Part shown: piece after piece, positions 19,823 through 29,803 of the stretch
Layout of the letters: the number at the start of each line of letters is the position of its first letter
Numbering within the stretch: the first letter of the stretch is position 1
DNA from: Trichomonas vaginalis G3
Taxonomy: Eukaryota; Parabasalia; Trichomonadida; Trichomonadidae
Direction: 5' to 3'
Length of the DNA stretch: 64,000 nt
Assembly (NCBI RefSeq): GCF_026262505.1
Contig: NC_067204.1
Span: forward strand, 17,400,165 to 17,464,164
The notes under the pieces: model-generated
The model's database searches: none
What the model was told of the DNA's origin: nothing
Seen by the model: only the letters and a program-made list of their open reading frames with translations
Position numbers and translations under genes: made by a program

Positions 19823-20473
19823 TTGCATTATTTAAAGAGTTATAAGGGATATCAAATTGCAACATATGAAGATACATATTGGGTTCGAATATTCCATCAA
19901 AACGTCACAAATGGAGCTTTGTTCAGTAAGGACAGATCATTGCTACAAAAACAAGTCTCATTTATCAATGAAACCGATCTTTTCAGTGTCCTAGGATCAC
20001 TCAATGAGAATTTCTATATAAACAACACATTTAATTTTTTATATTACCAACCTGATGATTTTCCTCATGATTATTTCTTTTTTAGCCAGAAAAACAATTC
20101 ACTCACATCCAAAATCGCTATCGAACCTATTTTTAAACCAAACTTAACAATTTGTAATTTAGATAATACAGAAAACGGTGAATTCACAGGATTAACAATC
20201 GCTAATGATACAGGGGCACTCATTGATGGTAACAATTTTTCAAGTTGGTGGCATTACCCAATCGGAGTTTTTTCTTATTAGCCCACAGACAATTCTATCC
20301 CAGGAGCACACTGCACAGACAAAACTTCTACGAAATGCGTTGAACTTTGGATTCAATACGAAAGTCCTTGCATTTTTGATTGGCTTCCAACAAAAAATTA
20401 TTGTTCAGTATGCTATTGTCGTCCATTCAATTCGCTATTTTATTCCGTTTTTATTGCTTTATATCTTGAATAA
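19823..20473 (+). pseudogene. Fragment of a probable secreted protein with an in-frame stop
   Basis: A 152-codon frame starting at 19,823 ends at a TAG (20,279), after which the same frame stays open for about 63 codons (PTDNSIPGAHCTDK, then TKCVELWIQYESPCIFDW) to 20,473. The part after the stop is rich in cysteine and aromatic residues, as in secreted trichomonad proteins, and N-glycosylation-type sites are frequent before it (NVTN, NNTF). There is no signal peptide at the start, so the 5' end is probably missing too. Family not recognised. Readthrough or a sequencing error at the stop are alternatives. Confidence 0.45.
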
Positions 20474-21624
20474 CTTTTGAATAAAAATAAATTCTAATCA
20501 TTTTATTTTATTTTGTAGCAGGAGTAAATAACGATGACAAACTCTTGAATATTTTTTAAATTGTGCGATAAATTCACACTTCAGTTTCTCAAATTCAAAA
20601 TGCTTTCGTTATAAATAATAAAGATATAATGATATCTTATAGAGTACATTAAAATTAATAATTTGGACAATTAATGAAGGCCATTTTGCTTTCAAATAAC
20701 ATTTTCTCAAAGAAATTATATGTTCTAGGAATAAATTCTAGCACAATTAAAATTTCTATATTTTTGTATGTTGTGCATCCATTTATGACACAACAAATGG
20801 AATAGAAACAATAAGAAAGACTTTTCAATGTAACAATTAAATTCCTAAAACGTGACAACAGGAACTTCTTCCCTAAATTCAAATATATTAGTGCTGTGAA
20901 GAAGAACTCAAAACAGATCAGGCTCTTATAAACCTAATAAATATTTTGTATAACCATGACAAACCACAAATAATATGCCAGTTATAAATTAAAACATATA
21001 TTTACATCAAAAAGAAGTAAAAAACACAACAAGTCTTTCATTTTAGAGAGAACAGAATATAATTAAGTATATTATGCACAAAATAAGAATGATAGCATCC
21101 AGATTTTGCAAATATCGATATCCCTAATAACTCTTAAATTTTGCAAACAAAAATTTTTGATTAGATTTGAAATAGTGTTTTAGTTAATAAAAACGCAAAT
21201 AAAAAATTCATGTCAATTCAATATTTGAAAGCTTTATTGTAAAGCATTCAAAATTGAATAGGATGAATCCGAGATTATAATATTACTCTAGTAATATGAC
21301 ACAGACCAATAAATACAAATTTATATTTAGTAAGTCCTAACTAACTTATGTTATGGATTATATCCTCAAAAACTAAGAATTTTTGATTGAATTTTATATT
21401 TTATCTAAAATATTCACAAGGCCTATATATGAATGTATATTAGATATATATTGTCTAAATCATCTTTAAAATATCAATAATATTTAAGTTAGAGGTAGAG
21501 GTATATATAGTTAATGAAATAGTCATTTACTTTAGGTTAACGATATTATTCATAGAAATCTTTATTAATGCTTAATATTCATATCATATGTATTTTTTTA
21601 AGAAAACACATAATTATCAACGAT
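20474..21624. other. Gene-poor AT-rich stretch
   Basis: More than 1.1 kb without a supportable frame. The 75-codon minus-strand frame at 20,655-20,882 has no recognisable domain. No repeat or RNA gene was seen. Confidence 0.4.
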
Positions 21625-22641
21625 TTTTCATTCATCCACCGATGAATGGGAAGAAGTCTACAAATCTGAATCCACAAACACAGTTTACAATCAAATTCGG
21701 ACATACAATGGATATTCAGGAGACTTTTATGTCCATGATGTATATTTTTCCAATCTTGGTGATGAAGGAGTTATTATTCTTGAATCTCCGGATCTTAAGT
21801 CACTTATTTCTTCAAACACTTTCGAAAATTCATCTCGAAATGATGTTGGTGGATCTATTTGCATCAATCAGGGTCAAAGCTCTATTCGAAAGGTTTGCAG
21901 CTTTGGATCTAGAGCGAATTACGGTTTGTTTTGTAGTATTCAAGTATCAGATGATCCTACAAATATCAATGAAGTTCTTGATTCATCAATAGCGTTCAGT
22001 AACCGGGGGATCGAAGTGGATCATTTACATCCTATTTAATGCATGGGAAGAATTCATTTTTACAAAATAACATTACCAAAAACTATTGCGAGCTTCAGAC
22101 AGCTTTTGTAATAGGATATGGAGAAGGATCTATTTCAATAAAATATTCAATTATTGATAATGATTATGCAGATTCCATTATTTGCTTTACAACGTACAAG
22201 ATAACATCAATAATAGAATACAACAGCGTTGTTTTTATAAATAACAGTATTTATAATCCCGATAAATTGTTTGGAATGATTCAATGTGATTATTCCGATT
22301 CTTATGGTCTTAGTTGTGATGTTATTTTAGAAAATTGTTTCATTGCAAATAACAAACAAAATGGTCAATATTTGTTTGGAATGGGTAGTTCAGGTATGTT
22401 TACAGTATCTAATTCATATATTGATACTACAGAACTATTATATAATCCAAGTCATAATGTAATAATAATAAATGAAAGTGATTTTTTCTTAATTGAACCA
22501 CATTGTTTCTCAACAGAACTGTGTCCAATGGGCAAGATTTTTATTCATATCGAGAAAAGAGATAAAATAAAATGCACAGTTCCTCATTGTCAATGTTTTG
22601 GAAAATCTATATGTATTACAACACTTGTCTTAAAAAGATGA
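21625..22641 (+). pseudogene. Beta-helix surface-protein fragment, frame-broken (copy 2)
   Basis: The same blocks as copy 1 in the opposite orientation: YNGYSGDFYVHDVYFSNLG, LKSLISSNTFENSSRND, GQSSIRKVCSFGS, then, after one change of frame close to 22,035, SFLQNNITKNYC, VVFINNSIYN, CFIANNKQNGQYLFG and VSNSYIDTTELLY. The tail adds a cysteine-rich end (CTVPHCQCFGKSICITT). Upstream of about 21,612 the frame is closed, at nearly the same place where copy 1 begins, so both copies lack the same 5' part. It is a pseudogene of the Pmp-like family. Confidence 0.65.
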
Positions 22642-23401
22642 TTTCTTTAAATCGAATAAATACATTAAGATATATGGAATTCCTCCAAATCCGTTTTCAT
22701 AAAACAAAACTACTTTTGAACAATGATTGCCTAAGCATATATAGAAAATATTTCTTTTTCATAATACTATATCCATTTTTGAATGTGGATGAGACAACAA
22801 GAGCACTTGCCCCTCCTATAATTCATATGAAAACTTAGATCAATGATACAAATAAAATCAAATTTGTTCAATAATTTTTTTATATCTCAAAAAAGTGATG
22901 TGTTTCACATTATCTCAAAAATACATGTACATTTCTAGATTTAATAAAGTTACTTATAACTTATTTCGCATGCTTTACACATATAAATATATATGTATTA
23001 TAGATCTTGTATTAAACTTATAAGTATTATGTAGATACAATAATAGACTCGCTCAACCATTGGATCTTATAAACCAAAATTATAATGATGTCACATAAAT
23101 TATATATAATCCATGCCAATACGTAAGAATTGATCAAAGTAATGGTATTTCATTTAACTTCTTCATTCTTTCAGAAGAGTGCTGTCAAAAAAAGTAGCTA
23201 TTTTGTTTATAATGACAAAAGAGAACAAAATCATAGATATTGTTCATGCCTATTTGTTTAAAGAGTCAAATGCTACTAGAGATAAATAAAGATAGTTTCT
23301 GTAAAAAAAATAATATAAAATAGCTTTTTTGCATAATGATAAGCTATTGGAGTGTTAATTTAAGTTGTTTTAGAATAAATTTATTAATTTTGCCGTATAA
23401 T
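22642..23401. other. Intergenic, no gene seen
   Basis: AT-rich spacer with short ATAT tracts around 22,980-23,010. No coding frame or RNA gene was supported. Confidence 0.4.
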
Positions 23402-24826
23402 ATGTCAGAAGTGTTAATAATGAAAAGAACTCATTCATTACTTAAGTTTTCCTTGATATTTTTGTCAGTTGGCAATGTTATTCTTCTCTTATCAATTGTA
23501 CTGAATAAGAACTCAAACCAAATTCAAGTTCTTCCGAAATTTAAACAAGAATCTTTCAAAGCTTCATCATATTCAGAATTAGTTGATCATTACAGATTTT
23601 CTAGTATTTCCCGTACAGAGAATAATGCATATTTAGACTATGCAAAAACAAATTTTTATCCAGATTCTCAACTCAGATCATTTGTTAATGAATTACACGA
23701 GAAATTATACGGAAACACACATTCTGAGTCTCCATCTGCTAGATTGTCCTCAGATACCGTTGCAGAAATGCGTTCTTACATTTTAGAGTACCTTGGAATT
23801 ACAGAAACAGCGAAATACATTGTTGTATTTACATATAGCCATGCTCAAGCATTGAAGCTTATTGCAGAAACATTCAATTTCACTATGAATTCAACATTTC
23901 TTTACAGTAATACAAGCAGCAACAATATATTAGGACTTCGAGGCTTTGCAACACAAAATGGAGCCAAAACAGCATCATTTGATATTAAATCTGAGCCGAA
24001 ATTCGAATTTGAAAATAATACAAGAAATTTAATCGCATTTCCTCTTGTTGATGAGTTCGATGGCTCAACACTTTCTACACACAAGATGCAGGAAATCATA
24101 AAAGCTGCAAATAAATACAATAATACGTATACATTAGCCGATGCATCTTTATATCTTCCTCTCAACAACATTGACCTCAAAGAATTACCATTTTCAGCAC
24201 TAGCAATCAGTTTTGACCGTCTTTTCGGTTATCCTTCCATGGGAGCTGCAATTATTAAAGATGATTTTGTCAAAACACTCAAGAAACCATATTTCGGAGG
24301 CGGAACCCTTGTTTTCGCACTTCCCAATGAAGATTATGAGAAACTCCGTGTCAATCCTTCCTTTAAACTTGAAGATGGCTCATTACCATTCCTTTCTATT
24401 GCAGCACTTAAAAATGGCTTCAATTTGTTGAAAGAAACAAACATTGGAGGCAAAGTATCGAATATCAGGGACCTCAGATCCAGACTGAAGAATGGCCTGA
24501 CGGCTATCAAAAGGAAATCAGGTTCAAACGCTGTTTCTCTTTATGAAAATGAAAAATCAGATTCAATTCTCACTTTTAATGTTTTGGATGATGAAAAAAG
24601 ACCATTGTATTACAGGGATATCGTTGAATCTGCATTAAACGCGAATATAACATTGTCAGGTGGATGCATGAACACACCAGGAACATGCATGAAATATCTG
24701 AATAAGACTTCTGATGATTTGAAGAAAGAAGATTTCGGAGCAATCAGAGCTTCCCTCGGATGGGCTTCTACAATGCAAGATGTTGACACCTTGATTAATT
24801 TCATCAAGGATTACATAAATAAATAA
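23402..24826 (+). CDS. Membrane-anchored MOCOS-like aminotransferase-V protein lacking the PLP lysine (474 aa)
   Basis: After a basic stretch (MKRTHSLLK) a single hydrophobic segment at about residues 16-34 anchors the protein. The rest follows the NifS-like domain of molybdenum cofactor sulfurase: AYLDYAKTNFYPDSQLRSF, YGNTHSESPSARLSSD, ALKLIAETF, a retained aspartate in LADASLYLP, then ISFDRLFGYPSMGAAI and YFGGG. In MOCOS the block reads SFYKxFGYPTG, with K forming the Schiff base. Here that residue is arginine (about R273), and the FTSGAT phosphate-binding motif is FTYSHA. It is therefore unlikely to be a desulfurase. ATGs at 23,336 and 23,420 are alternative starts; 23,402 was chosen as it keeps the basic stretch and the anchor. 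Confidence 0.75.
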   Translation: MSEVLIMKRTHSLLKFSLIFLSVGNVILLLSIVLNKNSNQIQVLPKFKQESFKASSYSELVDHYRFSSISRTENNAYLDYAKTNFYPDSQLRSFVNELHEKLYGNTHSESPSARLSSDTVAEMRSYILEYLGITETAKYIVVFTYSHAQALKLIAETFNFTMNSTFLYSNTSSNNILGLRGFATQNGAKTASFDIKSEPKFEFENNTRNLIAFPLVDEFDGSTLSTHKMQEIIKAANKYNNTYTLADASLYLPLNNIDLKELPFSALAISFDRLFGYPSMGAAIIKDDFVKTLKKPYFGGGTLVFALPNEDYEKLRVNPSFKLEDGSLPFLSIAALKNGFNLLKETNIGGKVSNIRDLRSRLKNGLTAIKRKSGSNAVSLYENEKSDSILTFNVLDDEKRPLYYRDIVESALNANITLSGGCMNTPGTCMKYLNKTSDDLKKEDFGAIRASLGWASTMQDVDTLINFIKDYINK

Positions 24827-25048
24827 GGAGATATACTTGTTTGTTAAATAAAATAATTCAATTCTTTTCCTTATCATGTTTTTTTTTGAATAATTAACCT
24901 TATGTTCTTTTATAATTCATTAGCATAAATCATTATGAGATTTATTGGCCCAAATTTCCCAGAAAAATTCATTAATTTTTGAATTTTCATACGATTTATT
25001 GAATATTTTTTAGTTAAATGTGGGACAATAGATCTCATTCACGAGAAT

Positions 25049-25258
25049 ATGCTTTTCTCATTAAAATCTCATCAATATACTGCTCATGAATTGGAGAATT
25101 TTTCAATTAACAAAAATTTGATTGTATTGATATGCAAAATTGCAAATTTACCTCAAATACGTGATGATATGTATAAATTTTATGCTAGTAATTATAGGAT
25201 GATAAAATATTTCAATGAATCAATTATCTTTTCAGATGAGCTAATTAAAAAGTTATAG
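25049..25258 (+). other. Short open frame, possibly a gene remnant
   Basis: 69 codons from ATG. The frame stays open upstream to an in-frame TGA near 24,979, and beyond that TGA similar AT-rich coding-like text continues (RFIGPNFPEKFINF). It may be the tail of a decayed helical-repeat gene. No family was recognised. Confidence 0.25.
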
Positions 25259-25289
25259 GATTGATTAACTATTAAAAACATTTATAATT

Positions 25290-25937
25290 CTATTTATTTT
25301 GATTCTTAAAAACAAATTTCCAGAGTTCTGTAATTTGTTCTGGAGTTAAATCCGATAATTCTACTGATTGGTTAGAAGAAGGTTTCTCTACTTTCATTAT
25401 ATTAGCTACTTCTGCTGAGTTTTCTGGAGTAATAATTTCATTAAGTTTATCTGCTAATAATAAGAGACCAGGCTCTTCAAAAGCTTTTCCAACTTTTGTA
25501 AAATCTGTTAATTCTTCTGTATTTTGTTCACTAGTGAGTTTTTCGCGTAAAATCATTAAATATTGAGCGTAATAATAGGCTACGTTTGATTGTCTTTCAA
25601 AACGATTTTTGTATTCTTTTTCAAGTTCTTTTTTGAGGTGTTTTGCAATTCCAACAAGCAATGGTCCGTTTCTTTGAGAATAATATGAAATACAGTTGTC
25701 ATAAATTAAAGAAAAGTCGGCCAAAAACTCTTTGGGGGACTGATACTTTCCTCTGCTAAGATTATCCTTTACTGTTTGAATGCACATCGGCGTTTTAACA
25801 ATAGATCTGTAATCTTCGTCGAATTTTGGATCTTGAAATTCGACTGGTAGGTTGAATGATTCTGTCAAAGGGCACTTTCTGCATACCTCAATTAAATTAT
25901 AGCATTTATCAACCCACCTTGATTTACTCGAACTCAT
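25290..25937 (-). CDS. Short bromodomain (BET-like) protein (215 aa)
   Basis: Residues about 5-110 form a bromodomain: helix Z (WVDKCYNLIEVC), the ZA loop with LPVEFQDPKFDEDYRSIVKTPMCIQTV (the usual DYxxxIxxPMdLxTI), and helix B to C with FLADFSLIYDNCISYYS, whose asparagine (DNC) is the acetyl-lysine contact. Residues about 185-212 (ELSDLTPEQITELWKFV) resemble part of the NET domain of BET proteins. So it is a one-bromodomain BET-like reader of acetylated histones. A GGTGACA box lies just upstream of the ATG. It is convergent with the small frame at 25,049 and divergent from the gene at 26,065. Confidence 0.8.
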   Translation of the reverse strand: MSSSKSRWVDKCYNLIEVCRKCPLTESFNLPVEFQDPKFDEDYRSIVKTPMCIQTVKDNLSRGKYQSPKEFLADFSLIYDNCISYYSQRNGPLLVGIAKHLKKELEKEYKNRFERQSNVAYYYAQYLMILREKLTSEQNTEELTDFTKVGKAFEEPGLLLLADKLNEIITPENSAEVANIMKVEKPSSNQSVELSDLTPEQITELWKFVFKNQNK

Positions 25938-26036
25938 GACTTTTTTTAGTTGTCACCTTTTTTGCAAAGATGCTTGGAAAAATATACACAAACATATATA
26001 ATAAATCGCAATGAAAATTAGAAATTTCAATTTCAT

Positions 26037-26046
26037 AAAAGTGACA
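26037..26046 (+). promoter_or_regulatory. AAAAGTGACA candidate core promoter element
   Basis: The 10-mer lies 18 bases before the ATG at 26,065. Identical copies in sense orientation precede TRAPPC5 (7,866) and the SENP8-like gene (27,845-27,854, minus strand). Confidence 0.4.
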
Positions 26047-26064
26047 TTTTTAGTTGAAAAAAAT

Positions 26065-26358
26065 ATGAGTAAAGACATTCCAAAACAGACTAAATGCGAT
26101 GTTTCAACAGATCTCATAAATAGAGTAGCTTCAATTGAATGCAGACATGAAGCATTAAATGAAGATATTGATACACCTTACGACCATTATATGCAATTCA
26201 ACCAAAAAATTGAAGAAATATTTAAACCAGATGATGTTGCCCGTATTTGTCAGCAATATAACGTGAAGAAACCAATGAACAATTCTATTCCACTTAATAT
26301 TATTGTTATTTCTGCTTTCAGACAACTTCAAAGTGCAATTGAATCCCAAAATAAGTAA
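26065..26358 (+). CDS. Small hypothetical protein (97 aa)
   Basis: It starts MSKDIPKQTKCDV. An ATG at 26,011 in frame would add 18 residues but lies upstream of the promoter-like box, so 26,065 is preferred. The protein is helical with mixed charge (FNQKIEEIFKPDDVARICQQYNVKK), with no signal peptide or membrane segment. Family not recognised. Normal codon use and a promoter-like box support a real gene. Confidence 0.6.
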   Translation: MSKDIPKQTKCDVSTDLINRVASIECRHEALNEDIDTPYDHYMQFNQKIEEIFKPDDVARICQQYNVKKPMNNSIPLNIIVISAFRQLQSAIESQNK

Positions 26359-26600
26359 TATAAAGATCCATCTTGTTATATAAAATTACTTTATATGCTT
26401 AACTTCATCTATATGATTTTTTTTCATACTTTCATTGAACTGAATTAAAAATTGATAGCCAAATCTGCATCATCTCAGAGGGTATTTTACAAGTAGTTGC
26501 TTGGTCTGAAAAGTAATATAAAAAATATTTCGATTTTTTAAAAAAGAATTTAATTAATTCGTAATGAAGATTTTATTTCAACCAACATGACTTATGTTGT

Positions 26601-26756
26601 TTAAATGTTCATCTTCCTTCTGCGCCAGTGGCGTGTAAGTGGGTTGCGGATATGGCGAACACCAGTCATCTGGCGGATGAATTGTGGCATTGGGCGGTTA
26701 ACCTTCATAGCCTTGCAAAGAATGCGCTTTGTTCTAAGGGTCTTATGAGCAGCCAT
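26601..26756 (-). CDS. RPL39: Large-subunit ribosomal protein eL39 (51 aa)
   Basis: The ATG is at 26,754-26,756 on the minus strand and TAA at 26,601. The translation begins MAAHKTLRTKRILCKAMK, continues NRPMPQFIRQMTG and ends with TRHWRRRKMNI. This matches eL39 along its entire 51 residues (compare SSHKTFRIKRFLAKK, NRPIPQWIRMKTG, RRHWRRTKLGL). eL39 lines the lower part of the ribosomal exit tunnel. The gene is richer in G and C than its neighbours, as expected from strong codon bias in a highly expressed gene. Confidence 0.95.
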   Translation of the reverse strand: MAAHKTLRTKRILCKAMKVNRPMPQFIRQMTGVRHIRNPLTRHWRRRKMNI

Positions 26757-27202
26757 TAGCGCCGAATCAAAAAGGAGAGGCCAAAACCGTCCGACGATTA
26801 TTTTTTTGTTTCGGCTGATTTAGAAATAACCTGCCTTTATTCAAATATATATGAAATTTGGGCGTCATAGAGTATAAATATTTCAAATTATTATAAATTT
26901 TCCTTAGATCACAAATTTCTTCAAATTTGAAATGTATTAAAAGAAGCTATGGTTCAACGGTGTTGATATAGTGGAATAATTATATCTAAACTTAGTTGAT
27001 TCCTTTGATTTTCTGTTCATAGATATCTCTTCTTCTTTGATATTTAAGTCAACTCTCACATCATATTAGTATTAATATAATAATGATTCAATTAGCATTT
27101 TTTAGTATGAACAACAGATAAAACATCTGCATTAATTCATATTTAAAAAATCATTACAAACATGTTTTTATTATTACAGAAGGATGATCACTTAAGGGAA
27201 TA
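26757..27202. other. Intergenic, promoter of eL39
   Basis: The first 40 bases beside eL39 are unusually GC-rich and may hold its promoter. The rest is AT-rich with no gene seen. Confidence 0.4.
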
Positions 27203-27841
27203 TTATTTCATAAATCTCGTAATGAAGCTATTACGCAAGTTTGTAACAGTTTCTTGAGAAACATTTGGAATAATATGTTCTAAATCCATAGTCTTAGCAA
27301 CATAGTCAGTAACAGCTACAGTAAACAACCCACAATCATAAGTATTATCCTGCTGAGGAGATTTCGGAGCAAAAAATTTATAATATTTGACACCATAGTC
27401 ATCAGCCAATTGCTTACACACAGATTTTGCTAGTTTGGTTGTTGAGCCACCAATTGAATCGTAATGATAAAACTTATTTTCTTGATTAGGAGAGTATTCG
27501 GTATCCCAAATTATTAAACTCCAATGGGATCCATGATCTGCGCCAAGCCCTCCATTGTTTAATGGAAGAAATACATACTTGGCAGTAAAAACTTTAAAAT
27601 TATTTATAATATCATCAATGAATGGTTTTTCAAGCATTCTAAGAAGTTGTAGTGTATTTGGTGGATAAAACATTATATTTTTCTTGCCATCTTCTGTCTC
27701 TTTTAGATTTTCAAGTTCAATTTTCCTTCCTGCTAAATGAATTAGAGTGTCATTAATCCATTGGCAGTTTTTAATCAGGTCTGCATCTGTTTGAGTGATA
27801 AGAAGGTTTTCGAATGAGTAAATATATTTTGAATTAGACAT
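27203..27841 (-). CDS. SENP8-like Ulp1 (C48) cysteine peptidase (212 aa)
   Basis: The papain-like Ulp1 catalytic set is complete: H106 in GSHWSL, D128 in HYDSIGG, the oxyanion glutamine in SPQQDN (163-164) and C170 in YDCGLF. Size and details (FLPLNNG, FYHYDSIGG, PQQDNTYDCG) fit SENP8/DEN1, which removes NEDD8 from cullins and processes its precursor. SUMO-specific Ulp2-like activity is possible. Start MSNSKYIYS at 27,841 was chosen over the ATG three codons upstream because AAAAGTGACA lies just before it. Polintons also carry Ulp1-like proteases, but this gene sits among host genes 9 kb from the element. Confidence 0.85.
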   Translation of the reverse strand: MSNSKYIYSFENLLITQTDADLIKNCQWINDTLIHLAGRKIELENLKETEDGKKNIMFYPPNTLQLLRMLEKPFIDDIINNFKVFTAKYVFLPLNNGGLGADHGSHWSLIIWDTEYSPNQENKFYHYDSIGGSTTKLAKSVCKQLADDYGVKYYKFFAPKSPQQDNTYDCGLFTVAVTDYVAKTMDLEHIIPNVSQETVTNLRNSFITRFMK

Positions 27842-28070
27842 AAATGTCACTTTTGTATAATAATTTATTAAAATCGGTATTGGTTCGTAATTGTGTCCAA
27901 AACTTTATTGTTTTAATTTCAAAACTTGGAAATTTCTTGGATTGGAAATTTATTCATCATAAATCTGGCAATTAGTGGGGCAAATCCAATTATTTTCGCT
28001 AGAGATATTAAATTCATTAATTTTGATCAGAATAAATCTCTACATAGACTGTACGTTTAATTAGTAAATC

Positions 28071-29186
28071 ATGCGTCCAAGAGATTCTCAAGGTTCTAAA
28101 AACAAGGAACAAACTCAATCAAGACTTGAGAAGCTCCACCAAGAAGCTGCTGCAGCTCTTGCAGAAAAACGTCAAGCTATTCAAGAATTAAATGACCAAA
28201 TTGATGAAGCAGAAAAGAAATGCGCTCAACTTAAAGCCGAATTGCAATCTAAAATGGTTGAAATGCAAGAATCAGAATCAGAAAGCTCCGATGAAATGAT
28301 GGAGGAAGAAGAAGATCTCCCAGAATTTGCAGAAGCTAAACAGAGACATGCTGCTGAAATTGAAAAAATTAAATCAGAGCAGGATGAAGAACTCAAATCA
28401 TTACAGATAGAATTCACACGAAAACTTAAAGCCGCAGAAGAATGGAATGCGCAACATATTGAAACGCTCAAAATGGATAAGCAAGCTAAAATAGACGAAC
28501 TAAAGTCACAATTAGAAATGTTAAAAGCCCAACAAAGCGAGGTTTTGTATACTCAAACTCAAGCTCGTAATAAGTTCTATCAAGAGTCAAGAGCCATATC
28601 TGCAGAGAATGAACAGAAGATCCAGAGTCTTGAAAACCAACTTTCAGAATTACAAGCACTATCTCGACAAGAATTAAGAGATGTACGTCTTAAAATTGAT
28701 GAATGCTTAGCGACAGTTGAACTTCGTCAGCAGGAGCATCAATCTGAAATTGCTCGCTACGAAAAAGAGATAGCCGATCGAAATGAAAAATATCAAAATC
28801 ACATTGCTGCATTTTCAGAACAGTTAAAGAATGAAAAGGCTAGAGTCGATCAAGAAGCTATCGTAGCAGAGACAAAAATCCAATCCCTCGAAAAAGTTCT
28901 TGCCCAAATGGAAAAACAACATCAAAAACAAATTGATGCGACCCAACAAGATATTGAACGACTTAAAGTTTCAATTAATTCGGCAAAAGCACGTGGCGAT
29001 CAGTCAATTGAAGTATCAAGAACATCCGCCACACAAGTTCAATCGATTTCTAGAGAACTTAAACAACTACAAGAAGAAATCGATCTTGTTGACAAAGAAA
29101 TTGGAGAATTGCAATCAGAAAATGATCAACTCAAAGCTGAACTTTCCCGCCTTTCGAAGCCTAAGTCTGATTCAAAAAAGATGTAA
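28071..29186 (+). CDS. Long coiled-coil protein (371 aa)
   Basis: Residues about 15-360 show heptad patterns almost without interruption (for example ALAEKRQAIQELNDQIDEAE and KELQEEIDL-like runs), very rich in E, K, Q and A, with no proline kinks. An acidic serine-rich break at about 65-85 (ESESESSDEMMEEEEDLPEF) could be phosphorylated. It is likely a rod-like dimer, perhaps cytoskeletal or basal-body linked. Coiled coils give no reliable family assignment. Confidence 0.8.
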   Translation: MRPRDSQGSKNKEQTQSRLEKLHQEAAAALAEKRQAIQELNDQIDEAEKKCAQLKAELQSKMVEMQESESESSDEMMEEEEDLPEFAEAKQRHAAEIEKIKSEQDEELKSLQIEFTRKLKAAEEWNAQHIETLKMDKQAKIDELKSQLEMLKAQQSEVLYTQTQARNKFYQESRAISAENEQKIQSLENQLSELQALSRQELRDVRLKIDECLATVELRQQEHQSEIARYEKEIADRNEKYQNHIAAFSEQLKNEKARVDQEAIVAETKIQSLEKVLAQMEKQHQKQIDATQQDIERLKVSINSAKARGDQSIEVSRTSATQVQSISRELKQLQEEIDLVDKEIGELQSENDQLKAELSRLSKPKSDSKKM

Positions 29187-29803
29187 TAATGTATCATTTT
29201 AATACTTGTGTTTTATTCATAAATCTTGTGTTTAATCTTATAATTTGCATAGATTGTTTTAAATAGTAAATTTGGCTCCTCGGATAGAAACGCATTCTTC
29301 ACATTTAATTTTAAATGTAACAGAAACACATTAGATTATCTCTTATTTCATATTGTAACCTAATGCATTTCATTTCAAGGTGCCAAACAAGTACGAATTT
29401 ACTCTATTTTTTCGTTTATTTTTTAATTGATTGATGATTACAAGATATTTTGATATCACATGGTCATAAATGAAACACATTGAAAAATATGACTACAAAT
29501 GATGCAGTATTATGAGCTATTTCTCAATGTTCGTTTTTTGAATAGATATCTGAACTATCGGAAAGGAAATATTCTTGAAGGAATATCAAATAAAGCATTT
29601 GTTATTATATCATTAACATGATCAATTAAAAATGAAAGAAGAAATCTCCCAAGCGAATATATCGATCTTCATATTGAATTTATCATGATGTGAAAATAAC
29701 ATTAAGTTTTTACAATTTTAGAATGTTCAGTCGAATGGAGATATCACACATTTACACTTGACTGTAAAGGTATTGTTTTGTTGAAATATAATATAAATTA
29801 TCA
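29187..29803. other. Convergent 3' spacer, no gene seen
   Basis: AT-rich spacer between the coiled-coil gene and the beta-helix fragment. No frame or RNA gene was supported. Confidence 0.4.

Noticed and set aside
27203-27841. Ulp1-like gene as the Polinton maturation protease
   Set aside because: It lies 9 kb from the element among host genes, has a host-type promoter box, and resembles SENP8 more than adenain-like proteases.
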